From assembly GCA_003344405.1 (NCBI GenBank), contig NOWV01000133.1, forward strand, positions 62,001 through 126,000: a DNA stretch of 64,000 bases. Reading direction: 5' to 3'. The position numbers and the translations under genes were made by a program. The notes beneath the pieces are model-generated. The model saw nothing but the letters and a program-made list of their open reading frames with translations, made no database searches and was not told the DNA's origin. Positions 41,243 through 54,300 of this stretch are shown piece after piece; the first letter of the stretch is position 1, and each line of letters starts with the position of its first letter. The DNA comes from Trichoplax sp. H2. Lineage: Eukaryota; Placozoa; Uniplacotomia; Trichoplacea.

Positions 41243-42344
41243 TTTTGTTGTTGTATGTGTATTTTTCTTCTGTTGTTTTGCAAGTAGATCTGATCGGTTT
41301 CGCTGTATGTCGGCTGCAATGTTGTCTTATACTTATAGTAGCAAGCTAGGCTTTTATAACCATATCACTGGCTGAAATTATTCAACCAATAAGCGAATAT
41401 AGGTAATAGGATTTATTAAAATCAGAATTTCATTTAACGCTAATTAATTATGCATCTGCATACAGGCGCTGAAGTTACCATGGCAACGTTGCAAGAGGAA
41501 GTTCTATCTGCTACATGAATGGTTATGTCTAAATGTTTTCCCTTTATGTTGGTCTTGGTAACATTATTTGTTAGCTAACAGTGTAATTGATCAATTAATG
41601 ATGATGACTGATACAATTTTATGGTCTTGTGTATTATTATAATTGAATCATTCAAAAATAACTTGAAATGATAATGGAGATTTAAAGTGAAGCATTGCAT
41701 TACAATGATTATTTTCTACAATTGTAAATCTACTCTATAGTTGATGATACAAGTAGCACCTTAATAGTCTCTTTCCTGTTTACAATAGTAATACATCTTG
41801 AAGAAGTACCGCTCCAATAGCAAACAAGCTTTAACTATTGTTGTTGTTGTTATAACATCCAATGACGAGCGATGTCAAAGGTTGCCATTATTTCCATCTG
41901 GTTTTATGCATATGTATTGAACTATTATTATTCTAGTAGATCGTAATGACATGTTGTTCCATCATCTACTTAAACAACAATACATATGATGTAAAGTTAT
42001 GTTGAGCTCAGCTTTGAAGTAGAACTTTGTTCAGCTGGATAATATCAATTTTAATTACATTATTAAAATAATTTATTCACGGGCTAGCCGTTAAGTATCA
42101 TATCTATCTGTCTTATAATGCAACTCTTTTCAAAAATTCACTGCATTTAGTATATCACAATTTATTAAAATATCCCATATAGCGATTTTCTTGCCATATA
42201 CTAACGGGCATGTTCTGAGTATCCCTTAAATTAAGATCATAATGTGTAGTTAAGCTGTTAAATAAGTTATTGTTGTCAATGTGTTATGTAGAAGCGAATT
42301 AGAGATAACTTAAAAATTATACCAAAATCTAGTACTGTTGACAA
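41243..42344. other. Intergenic upstream of apicortin
   Basis: AT-rich sequence with no gene seen. It should contain the promoter of the minus-strand apicortin gene; no core element was identified with confidence. Confidence 0.4.
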
Positions 42345-42775
42345 TAACAGGTTTATATAAGTAATGGTTGTAATAATTCAAGTATGTTAATTTCAGCTTC
42401 GCTTACTTCTCCTAAAAATATTCCTGATAAAATATTGATTATAAATAACAGAGTTTGCATTATGTGTATGTTCTCATCAGAGATTATGAAATTGATGAAA
42501 ATTAATGAAATTATCATCCAACATGAATAATGAATAATATATTTAGGTTTGAAAAACATATTTTTTTCCGAACCTACAATTAGGATCGGAAATTCTGTAT
42601 TATTCAAGTCCTTAATATACTTATTTTTGATTTCTAAGTATTCCTCGTAGGTTTTGACTATTGCCGCAATTTCTGGTTCTAATCCTTGAATAAATTGACG
42701 TATCCGTTTCAGTAAGCCGGTTAACTGTGAAGTCGTCAGCTTGAACTTAGCCATAGCATCTTAGATCCTTTTACC
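42345..42775 (-). pseudogene. Truncated copy of the dynamin-like GTPase gene
   Basis: The minus strand resembles exon 2 and the start of exon 3 of the GTPase gene at 46202-49602. The exon-2-like part (about 42775-42574) encodes EPEIAAIVKTYEEYLE and ends FPILIVG at a GT donor, matching QPEIVDIVNVIDEHYLE and YPILVAG. After a retained intron (42573-42412) the frame opens GEVSEAEINI, where the intact gene has GEVSAGKSSLIN. The P-loop lysine and serine are lost to a small deletion, and the frame stops soon after. A TAA (42763-42761) replaces a Gln codon near the start of the exon-2-like part. No other exons were found nearby. A short protein from the ATG at 42754 is possible but could not bind GTP through this loop. 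Confidence 0.8.
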
Positions 42776-43840
42776 AGAATTATTAAAAGAAATTCATGTT
42801 AAAATGCCCGACAGTAGTTATAGCCCACGTTATATTTCAAGCTGTATACAAATTCGTACAAAACGAAATGATACTTTAATACTAAACAATGATGTTAGCA
42901 GATTAAAATGCAAAGATGTTGGTCATACGTCGATTACGTTTCATTTTATATGTAGAACAGTTTCTACAACAAGACTAGCCCATTTTGGACTGCAACCATA
43001 ATAGACTAATATACTGGCACTGAGTATCAAATGATCTTACAGCACGTGTCAACTTTTTTGTATATTTGCGAAAAGGGCTGGAAAGTTTAGCACAAGTAGA
43101 AAAGGTAGAAGCCTGCAGCGTGCCTAAGATATAAAATATCTTGACCATGATTAATCTTATTACCAGATAAACATACGTCATTGCTCGTGCTACATGAAAG
43201 AGTAGGAGCATCTAGCTATTTGGAGATATTTACTAAAACCTAAAGAATGAGCGTAATATAACATTTCATGGCTAACATAATTACATTACTTTAACGTTCA
43301 ATAATGATTAATCTTAACCCTAATGAGATACTAGAAGTATGTAGATACTAAGCATACAAGATGGCAAACCTGATAGCTAATTCACTGTCAATAACTGTAC
43401 GAATGTCGGATTCTTCAAGCATCAGAAAAATTAGAATTCTATTAAAGCAGTGTTCAAAAGCCAGCTAAGGTATGTTTTGGCGTCCTTGACAAGTCTTTAT
43501 CATTAGCTGTTTCAATAAGCAACTAGTATTACCTACATATGACGTCAAGATGTAAAAATATAATTTGATCAAGTTGTATATTACACTAATAAAAGCCTTT
43601 AACCATTATTATGTACGATACTGTAGTGTATGGCGACTAGACTAACAATTGATTAATGTGATGTTTCAAGAAAAGCCTATATTAATATCAAATTTGCTAC
43701 AGTACGTTGTTTTTCCATTGTATATTTGCGTGTATAATGACCGATTAAAACTGAATAATTAAATATTTTTTACTATTCTACCTAACAATGAAAGTTTACT
43801 AATGTCTCGAGTGAAAGTAGAATTTAGTTAGATGGTCCAC
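42776..43840. other. Intergenic, no gene seen
   Basis: AT-rich spacer. Short frames at 42804-43001 (+) and 42975-43211 (-) overlap one another and resemble nothing recognisable. Confidence 0.4.
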
Positions 43841-44586
43841 TGTTACAAATTGCCTTCTTTGTGAACGATTAACTCCTCTAGTAACTAATAACCTAACGCA
43901 CTCGGGGTGCGTGTAAGTAATCAATTACTCGAAAAATATTCAGTTAAAAAGTTTATTATATTGCTCGACGAGCCTTATGACTACTGAATTTCGGAACAAC
44001 TAGTCGTTGGGAGCTCGCTCCTTTTATCCTCTCTGGGAGCGGCTGCTGGTACATTCTAACAAACTGAGCTCTAATCATTTTCTACGTTTAGTATAAGATT
44101 ACATCTCACAATCAATATCAGGACTCAGTATAGGCAAAATTGGTAAACAACATTATAGTGGCAAAGCACTATAACATCCACTCATCCAGTTCAGATAAAT
44201 AAAATTTCTTCTATGATTCTACTTATTTGGACGCATATAGTATTAACTATGATCGATCAATAGACAGGCGATAACTTTATTCAATTGTAGTGATATATAT
44301 CATTCAATAATATTGCCATCAATAATTCTATCTGACTTAATAGTAATTGTATGCTACTATGGTGCAATAATAATCTATGTACTGTATTTGCAGAACTCTT
44401 CGCTAGGTTAAGAAGAACGTTAGTATTGTCATCCCTCATAGAAGACATCGTAAGTGTTTAAATAAAGTAGTTCGATCTAATAACTGAGGATTCTATCTGT
44501 GTGTTTCATTGATCTGTGACCGTAGATAGTCGGAGTACCTTACAACTCCTGTCAGGCATTAACTTATCAGACACAAGATTGTAACA
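43841..44586 (+). mobile_element. Probable solo LTR of a second family (746 bp)
   Basis: Starts TGTTACAA and ends TTGTAACA, an 8-bp perfect terminal inverted repeat with TG...CA ends. It is richer in GC than its surroundings (GGGAGCTCGCTCC near 44010). An AATAAA near 44460, about 125 bp before the right end, suits an R-U5 layout. A 5-bp target duplication is not evident (TCCAC left, ACCCT right), so the boundaries or the call could be wrong. No second copy is present in the window for comparison. Confidence 0.5.
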
Positions 44587-46201
44587 ACCCTATATATTTT
44601 ACTTTCACTGTATTTTCTAACACAAAACTACTATAATAAGCTGAGATCTTTACATTTGACATGCACTGGTGCTCTAATGTTTCAAAAGATTGAGAGATGG
44701 TTACAATAGCAAGAAATTACATTAAATTAATAGAAAAAATAAAGGAATAAATAAAAATACAGTTTTTATTGCAGTTGGTACTTGTAGAAACTTTATGTTA
44801 GAGTGTTTCTTAGATACAATCAAATTAGAGCCTATATAGAATTATGTACAATAGATTACTAAATATAAATCATGTATATATGAAATTATTATCCATTATA
44901 GTACAAGTTAAATTGTACTATTAATTAAATATGTAATAGACTAAATAGTACGGCACAATGAGTTGATTAATTTTTCAGATGTTTTGATGATAATTTATAT
45001 GGAAATTATTACTATGTGTCATAGCAATTTTTGCATGGACAGTTACGGCACATTTTATATATATATGTTACGGCTATATATCAAAAATTCAGTTCGCATT
45101 CTACATGTTGGTATAAAGTACTCCATTTATGCGCTAGCTTAAGTCACATTTTTTATATCTCAAACAAATGTAAACATGCTGGTTTATTGAGATATATACT
45201 ATATGTTCTTCTATTTTTATAGATATTCGAGAAATATATAATACATATTGTTCTATTTACTAGTAGAGCCCACGCTCCTTAAAATTCGCTTACTGAATTC
45301 ACTTGTACATTTTTCTTTAGAATATTAAATTGTTATCATTGAGATTAAGACCTAGATTTGTGTATCAAAAGTAATAAGTTTTTGTTCTGCTTCTACTTCT
45401 TAAACTTAGCTTCTGTATCTGCACGATTGGTATTGCAAGATGTCCTCTACCCTTAATGATGTACCGCTATAAAACATTATCGTCTTGTCTCTAGCGATAA
45501 TAAAGTCCAGCTAAGTGCCTAAGCTCTTATGAATTCGTCTGTGTAACAGCGAAGTCTACTACGAAAATTATAGTAGTTACTATAGAATATGTTGTATGTA
45601 GTGGCTATACTATATTCTAGAAATGTAATACATTTGTCTCGTTCTACTTAATAACCTTAATTGAAGCACTATGACTTTAGCAACATGAATTATTGTTACG
45701 TTAGTCGTTAAATCGTTTACTAGTTGAACATTAACGCATTTTACAGGTAATCACTTTCGAATTACGATATACCTTACTTTATTTAAAGAAATTAATCATA
45801 CATTAATAGAGTTTATTTAATTTAATGCGGAAATAGCAGGACTTCACAAGTAACGAAAATAAAATGAAAATTGTCTTCTTCGCTAGCGGTTGAAATATGG
45901 TGCACTTATAAGGGAAATGAAAGACTTTAATTGAACTTTTTAGATGAAACTTTTTGTATTACAATATTAACTAGAACACCTATATCGTTGTATTGCAATA
46001 TTGATATGTGTATATCTAATTTTAGAATACCACCGTATTGACTGGAGTAACGTATTGTAAAAAAATAATAGCAATCTTTCCATAGATTACGATATTTTCA
46101 AGGATGCTTTGCTTCGGTACTTTATATCAACAGCTTATTGAACCAGAAACGGTGGTAAAATGAATCCTATGCAGCTGTGGATAAATCAAAATAAATAAGT
46201 A
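44587..46201. other. Intergenic, no gene seen
   Basis: AT-rich sequence on the 3' side of the GTPase gene. A frame at 45031-45222 (+) shows no family signal. Confidence 0.4.
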
Positions 46202-49200
46202 TTATATTCCGCAGTCGTAACTATTGAGAACATCATTAATGTTTTTCCTGAGTTTATTAATAATGCTAATTTTATCTAAGGCGATATCCCTTGCCATAGA
46301 ATAATCTTTTTGATTAACTTGATTAATGAGAGTTTCATTTGCCTCTACTTGCCGAATCATCTGCCTTCGCATATTCTCGATAGATTCTTTAACTGGATTG
46401 GTATAATTTAGTGCAACTTGTCTCGCTTTATTTTTTTGGGCCAATTCCGAAAGAATTTTAGGTGAAATTTTTTCTAATACATGCAGAATCCTTTTTGTTT
46501 GTCTATTGATTTTACTTGCAGACCAGATTGCAGTAACCACAGCAGCCGCAACAATGATAGTAATAATAATTCCTATACCAGCTGTTGCTCCACCAATTAC
46601 TCCTCCGACAACAGCAGCACCAACTCCATCTGCAATAGTAAGGCCGACAGTAGCACCTACAGCACTACCACTAAGTGTTCCAGTAACAACTCCCAGACCG
46701 GCAAGTAGACTTCGACGTAATCCTTTTCCTTTAGACGGAATACCATCCGCGTATGAGCTGTTTTCTATAAGTGACGAAACGTTTTCTAGGTCCTGTATAT
46801 TATTTAAAATGGAAACATCCACTGCTAACTTATTTTCCAAATCATCTAATTCCTTTAAAGCCTGTTCATAGCGCGAATCTAGAGATTTTCGTACTTTTAC
46901 ATAAAATTGTTTGAGTAAATTGTTATGATCTTCCCAAACAGTTAATAAGCGAATAAATCGATCGTCAATTAGTTTACTAATAACATCTTCGATATTAGTA
47001 ACTTTTTCACGAATTGGTATGTCATCTAATGTCCAATGCGTCATCGAAAATTTAAATTTATTACTATTAAAAAAATGAAGCAAAGAAGTTGTAATTTGTT
47101 CAGTGTTATCATCGATAATTTTTTCAATGCCTATATGAAAATCTTGATTTTCTACGACAGTCTTTGCAGATGAGGTGTTATTTATTAGACTGTCCAAGTA
47201 AGAGATACGGTTTTTCTGATCCAAGCGAGAGCAATTCGCTAACAAGCGGTATCTATGGGCTACAACCTTCAATAAAGTGTCCAACCAACTATACATAATA
47301 TAAACAAGACAGTTACAATTAATATTTAAACTAATGTATCTATTTTGCATATACATTGGCATGCAGTACCTTATAAAATACGCTACTGCATTAATATGAA
47401 CTATTAATTCGGTAAAATAGCTAAAAATATCTATTACTACTTTAAGAAATATCCTAATTGCGATACATACCAGCTATAATTTACTATTGTCTTCTTCAAG
47501 CTATCTTCCAGTAGCTGAGAAAGAAGGGAATATACTGCTTTCAAATCGTCCGATATATATCCAGCTTTGAGATGATTTGCTGTGATTTGACTCGATAATA
47601 ATATGAGCTGAGAATCGTGAAAACCTGGCCAAAGTCGTTTTAAATTTTTCTTAATACTTTCTTCAACCTTGGGTCGATTTGTATCGGAGATAAGATCCCA
47701 TTTATTACAGATAAAAATGGCTGATTCTGGGGAGAATCTCTTAAAATTTCCATTTCCTGTATTTTGAGCCACTCTTAAGAGTCTTACAAGCTGTAAAGTA
47801 GTGAACTATTATTAGCTATTATCTTAGATGGAAAATTTAAATAATCACTTGGTATCAGCTGTAATTTATTAAAGCTTACTCGGTCTTCTAGTATACCCCC
47901 AGCATTTGAGGGATTGATGACGTAAACAAGCGAGCAGGCTTTAGGCAAATAATTTACGAGCTGCTGTGTTGCTAAAGATGTTTCACCTATCCCTGGGCTA
48001 TCTACTAAGAAGATTCCATCCTAATCGAGAGCATGAAGAATTCTATGGTGATGATTTTTGCATATGCTAGCTGAAATTGTCTTTGCATTTTGAACAAATT
48101 TTACTAACGGCAATAGCACATTACTAAATCGTTTCAATAAAACAATCTTCTCAAGTAGACACCAGAAAATTATGATAGACAGCCAAGGCCTTGTCTATTT
48201 TAATATAGTCAAATACATTCTACAATGCCAACTATTTCTCTATTTTAATCTATATTAATCAAAAATGTCTTAACCAGCTCGTTGGACAAACCTTCAGAAA
48301 GTCAAAACTCCAATGAACTTCAATCTTTCCACTTGTCAGTTCTACATCAGGAAGATCACAATTTACGGTAATATCATTTACTGAGGTAGAGAGCACAGGC
48401 GTTTCTTCGGTATCTGTATAGTCTTCATCTTGCTGAAGTGAACTGTGACCTTCTTCGGCTGCATTGGTGGAGATCTTTTTCTTGGATATCAGGTCTTGGG
48501 CACTTTTAATCTTTTTAACCAGGTCAGAAACTTTATCGATATGTATTGGCTGCAACGGTTCTAACTTTTTATCCCGTTTATTCCAAATAAACGGTTTCAA
48601 GCAAGAGTCTATGGAATAATGTAATTGACATATACACTTTGTGGTATGCAAATGGCCGACTGGCAGTACCGATTTTCCTAAGATTAAGTTAATTAAACTA
48701 CTTTTTCCAGCGCTTACTTCTCCTAAGATCATATACAAACAGATAAAAATATTGACTGTATTATTATCATGCGTAGCTTGCCGTATATTTCTAATTAGAA
48801 TTATTTAAGATACGAGGATAAAATTAGATCGTTCATTACAAATAACGTTGAAAGGATAAAAGTTTATTTTTTATCCTGAACCTGCAACAAGAATTGGATA
48901 TTTCATATTGTAAAAATTCGCAATCTGGTTATTAATATTCTCTAAATAGTGTTCGTCAATGACATTGACTATATCGACAATTTCCGGTTGTAATTCTTGA
49001 AATATAAGCTCCTTTGCTTGTAACGATAAGTTGATTACTTGTAATTTGCTTTCCTCAAATTTAGTGATAGCAGCTTGGATCCTTCGTTTGCACTGGTTAT
49101 TTCAAGATTTGTTAGGTATTGATCAGGGTACGAAAATACAATATTTTTATTTGATTTAGTAAAGTACCGGTAGCAGTAAGCAATAAATTGATACCAGAGT

Positions 49201-49602
49201 TAAGACATGTAGTTTTTATTACAAGTACTTGATAATTTAGAACAGAAAGCAGGTTATATCTTAAATTTGCGTTGGTCTAATGTTATCGTGGATTAATCAA
49301 CTTAAATAGAATACGATATAGTCTGCCGAATCGTAGGCTGTTTTAGTCACGACAATAATTTTATCCAATTATGTTGCAAAGATATAGAGATGTAATAATC
49401 TAATTTAGAAAGTAATAGCACTTACGTAGGAACTTTTATAGTTTTCAATTGTTGCATCTCTTCGAAATAAGTCTAATCGGTCTTTAAAATCCTGCAAAGT
49501 TTTTGTTCCGGTTGAATCGATGTTATATTTTTTACAGATATTTCTTGCAACTCTAGCGCTTTTTATTTCATCAATTTCACTCTTTGTTATGGCAGAAGCC
49601 AT
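46202..49602 (-). CDS. Dynamin-like large GTPase with glycine-rich membrane segment (788 aa)
   Basis: Six exons on the minus strand: 49602-49426, 49092-48882, 48722-48292, 48020-47880, 47790-47471, 47288-46202; 2367 nt, 788 aa. Residues 1-59 form a small helical N-terminal region containing NIDSTGTKTLQDFKDRL. The GTPase domain follows: G1 GEVSAGKSS (split by an intron after the first Gly), G3 DSPGIGE, G4 CNKWD. An acidic, low-complexity insertion (about SLQQDEDYTDTEET) lies between G1 and G3. The helical C-terminal half carries a long Gly/Ala/Val-rich hydrophobic stretch (AGLGVVTG ... GVIGGATAGIGI ... IIVAAAVVTAIW) with many GxxxG spacings, followed by a basic helical tail. G1 and G3 of this style are seen in dynamin-superfamily proteins, including bacterial ones, that remodel membranes. 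GTP-driven membrane binding is inferred. It is divergent from the gene starting at 51372. Confidence 0.88.
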
Positions 49603-51371
49603 TTTTAAACGATAGCTCTCACGATTATCAGTGCCGTAATCGAAAAGCTTTATGTAATGGCAAACTTGAATTCTGTAATTCCTATTCTTTGGATCTGAAA
49701 TGTGAAGGAGAATGAAATTCACTTTTAATTTTCTACCCCGTGAAACAGTTTTAGTAACACTTTTAGTATCATATGCTACTAAGAAATATCCATTAGTAAT
49801 CTACTCTTTGATCTTTGATTATGGATGGATTAACAATTACTAACTATGCTTATTATGATGTAATCTTTCAATTAAGACTATATAATTCCTGTTGAAGACC
49901 TGAAAAGAACTTGTACAGCTTTATCTACAGTACGTCACTTTATCGTACCTTGCTATATCAATATTATAGGGGAGTAATGAAGTATCGACAGTTCTATTCA
50001 TACATTGCATATTCTTAAGTCCATTCTACTGTATGTATATACGAGTACTGTAGATACCTTTTTGCTACATAAGGGGGGGGGGGGCTCTTCAACCTACAGT
50101 ATAGCGATCAGCGGCACCAGCAAAAATTAGTTCTCTACTACAAACGTAATATCAATTATTATAAGATTTATAAAATTTTTTCATGATAAGATCGGAATCT
50201 AAGGATTTGGTAGCATGTTTACTTTTTCTATTTTTTCCTGTATTGTAAAAGAATTTACTTTCTTATTCAGACACACATTAATTCGCATGAAAGCTAAGTA
50301 ATAATTCTAAAATCACAATTCATATCTGAAAGATTAATTGAATTACGTTAGAGCTTTACACTAATAAACCATACCGATACAACGAGATTCTCACAGTAGC
50401 TGAATGCTGATGATGCTCTATGATCAACCTGATGATCAAGCCTATTTTGACGTTTCAAGGGTTGTAAACTGACTTGGTTACGTAAAAAATTGCTTCATTA
50501 AGAATTGATATAGTCTATTTTATTGGCTTTGTTTGTTAATAAAAGCATACATTATGAAATATATTACAATAGAGCATTCTAAAAATTAACTATCGTACTT
50601 TTGTGTCAAATATAAGGTGTTCCTTTCAATAATAGCCTTAGGCGACGAAAGCATTGAGTTAAAAACATCTAATGCAAATGAAATAAATTCCACACCTATT
50701 TAGTGATGCTATTGCGAATGAATCCTATCTTATTGCTCTACCATATTTGTGAAGCCGGACAAATTTAACAGTCGATTTGTACTAAAATTTCAAAGAAATA
50801 AAATAACTTAATACTGCAGTAAAAATTAACAAAAACATGAAGAGCCGATTGTTCAAGGTTGTAAGAATCCGTTTATGTGAAATTTGAGCCAAATTTAATG
50901 TGAATGCCTTAAAAATTGTAAAGATTGAATTGAAAGCTGCACTATAGCTGAACAACTTGCAACCAGTATACAACAGAGAGCTCGCAGCACCCCTGCAATA
51001 TTGGTCGAACGTTAACACACGTACAATATGCAAAATATGGCGGAAGGGACAATAGATGACTTAGCCTAATCAGCACGGTACTATAATAATCTTATGCACA
51101 AAAGTCATCTATGTCATTATAAAGTATTACTTTCGTACTTTCCGAATTGCTTACAGCAGAAGTAAGCTAAGAACGATTGGTTGATTTGTAAGCCTATTAA
51201 CTAGAAGGTGACAGTTGTATTGTCTGATAGACGCTTATTGAATACAAATCGTTAATAAGAAGCGATACAAGCAGCATAAGTATAGGACATAGACGTCGTC
51301 GAGAGTTTTATCCGTTGAAAACGCCAGAGCCAAAATAGTTACACAAAATTTGATCAACAGCAGCAACATTT
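49603..51371. other. Divergent intergenic region between two GTPase genes
   Basis: About 1.8 kb shared 5' flank of the minus-strand GTPase (start 49602) and the plus-strand GTPase (start 51372). It includes a run of 12 G (50073-50084), unusual in this AT-rich DNA. A segment at about 50400-50700 recurs at about 60470-60770 upstream of the downstream paralogue. No core promoter element could be named. Confidence 0.6.
50400..50700. repeat. Upstream segment shared with 60470-60770
   Basis: ATAGCCTTAGGCGACGAAAG at about 50632 matches ATAGCCTTAGGTGACGAAAG at about 60703, with patchy similarity on both sides. Both lie roughly 0.7-1.3 kb upstream of a paralogous first exon (51372 and 61742), so this is flanking DNA of the same tandem duplication. 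Confidence 0.65.
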
Positions 51372-54300
51372 ATGGCCAACATCGATAGCGAAAAAGGTAT
51401 ACTCATAATTACTCAATTATTTCTGGCAATCTTTCGTGAGATTAATTATAACAATTTGTAAGCTTAGGCAAGTAAATGACATTATAATACAATGTAATGA
51501 TTCAACGTCAATAACATCGAAATAACTTGCTGTATAGGAATACTGTACACGTACTCGTACGTATGTAGGGTCTTGAAATGCCGTGTTGTTTTGTAGAGTT
51601 ATTTCATAAAAAATGAAAGAATGCTAATTAATCTTATCATATCTTAGTCAAATCACTTTTAGATCAATTGGAAGCAGCCAAGTACGTCGACGAAATTTTC
51701 GATATCGCCGATGAATTCGACTGGGACATCGATGATAGTAAAATCGAACCATTGAGGAGACAAGCTATACAGAACACACTCAAACTGCTGCCTAATGAAA
51801 ATCAAAATACATATCAAGATGTAAGTGCCGCAATTGTTTCAACTGATATTTATCAGCAGTTTACTTTAACAATTATGGACGCAGTAGATTCATCAGTGCA
51901 CGCAGCGCAATCTTCAATTAACATGTAGAATTAACAAGTGTAGAATATCACATTTGTATAATACTATAAATAATCAATCACGATTATTATTATGCAATCT
52001 GTGGTAATAGCAAGTTTGTAACGTACTAAATTTGATAATATCGAATTAACGCAAACATACAACAGCAATCTAAATGTACTAATGCTATATATAGTAATAC
52101 ATCACATTAAATGTACAATCTAATAAATACAGCGTGGCGTAGTATATAGTAGTATCAACTGCATATTGAAGAAAAGTATAAAAGATCTATATTTAAGAAT
52201 GTATTAGTTATAGGATAATCTGAAAACACTCCAGTTTTCAACTGAAATTGGTCTATAATTTCTTTTAACAATTATTAACTTTTCGATCGAATAATAAAAA
52301 ATCCCAAATAATAATTACAAAGTAGTCAAAGTAGCGTATAAATGACTTATACTGCTAAAACGAATTTAACGAGATCGATTGGTTAGTATTAAAATAATTA
52401 TCTTTAGTACCTTATATAAGATTACTACCATGTATAGTATGGACGATGTCTGATAGCTCATTTATAATATTGTGACGGAGTACAGACTCCGTAAATTAAT
52501 TATAGCGTTAGTTTCAGTAATTAAGATTTTATTAGTTGTTAATAACCTTTATTTATTAGGTACTCGTTAATTTTAATTTTATTAGTAGTCTAGTCTTACT
52601 TTTTGTAGACTCTATGCAGAATAGTGTACTTTCATTAGCTAGTTAGCTGACGATTGACCGTGTAGTATACGCGTGTAGTTAGAGTAGTCTTGGATGTCAA
52701 GACCACCTTGGTTTAATAAACTAATTTAAAAGCCTAAGTCTAGTTTACTCTTAGCCCGTTGGGGGCACATTTGGCTATTGTAGCCTTAATATTTATACTG
52801 ATTCAAAGACCCAGATTTCCTTGTCGTGAGCTGAACACGACAAATATTGACACAAACTGAAGCATAACCAAGAGTTATATCCGCAACTTAATTGTTATAG
52901 GAAATTGAAAAATTAAGTCGTATCAGTGTTGATGACAATACGGCAAGAAGCAAAATAAAAATTCTTCATGAAAGTGTTGAACGCCTGGTAAAGATAAGTA
53001 ATGAATCGTCTCTAATACATCAACGGGAAGAATATGAAAAAAATCTTAAGCGAAGTGATAATCATTCCACGCTAGAAGATTTTAAATATCCAGTTCTAGT
53101 TACGGGTAATGTTAATGATAATTATATAGTTATTTTTACATACTGGTAGTTTATATCATTAAATACCTATCTAGATCGAAATTAGATGCGGGATATTGCT
53201 GTTGTCAAATTTTATTGATTATGATAGAGAAATTCCATTTTCTTAGTTCAACTGTGGCAATGATAATGATAATTGATGAATATAGTAATTAACTATAATT
53301 CAATTTTAGGTGAAACTAGTGCTGGAAAATCCTCTTTGCTGAATTATCTACTTGGTATAGAGTTATTGTCAACTCATACACTAAGTTGTACTAATAAAAT
53401 ATGTGAAATCAGATATGGTGAGATGCCAAAAATTGACATAATCAATGCTGACAGTGGTGATAAAATCAGTACTAATAGTTGGCCGCTAGATAGTAAAGAT
53501 TCTGCCATAAAAGAAATTCGGTCATTAACCACGGATGAAGGTCTTTTTGGGCACCTTAATAAGGCTAGTGGAATGAAAGAAGGTGAAGATCCATCCAATC
53601 AGCCATTGATATTGGATGAAGATGTTTCCCAATACTCTAGTGAGAATCATGAAGTAAGACCAGGTGAAGACCCATTGACCCAGACGTCGATGCTAGATTG
53701 TCTTTCCCGACACCCTAAGCAAGAAAATAACATAACAGCGCATAAAGACTCTCAAGATCAGTTATCAACACCAGAAAACTGCTTCCAAAACACTAACACA
53801 GATAACGAAAAGAAAGTAAGAAGAGACTCATCAAATCAGTCGGTAACATCGGAGGAAAACCTTTATCGATCCCTGCACGAGGACTTTGAAGCGGTGGCAA
53901 GAAAATTACCATTCAATCAGTCAGTAATCTCTGATGAAGACCTTTACCAACGATCTAATATGGGTAATGAGATGATGTTAAGTGAATCCTCATCTAGTTT
54001 GACGTTTATATCGGAAGATCCTTTGCAACATTCTGACGAGGATGACGAAATGATAGAAAGTAAAAGCAAGCCTAATATACTAATTAGAATACATTGGCCG
54101 TCTAAATTCCTTAAGGTAAGGACGCGATGGTGTCAAAAATCCTAATTACGTGTATCAAATCATATTTTGTAAACAACTGTTTTATTGAATACATAGAAGC
54201 TTATCTAAGAAAGCAATATCATTCATTTTATTTTTCTCAAATATTTACTTAATATGTTCAGTGTACAATTAAATTACTTGTACTTAATAGTAATATAACA

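Noticed and set aside
46506-46871. Plus-strand frame of 121 codons rich in Pro, Thr and Ala
   Set aside because: Antisense of the Gly/Ala/Val-rich segment of the minus-strand GTPase; composition is explained by the complement.
50073-50084. Run of 12 G as a functional G-rich element
   Set aside because: A single homopolymer with no further G-runs nearby; more likely slippage or a sequencing artefact.
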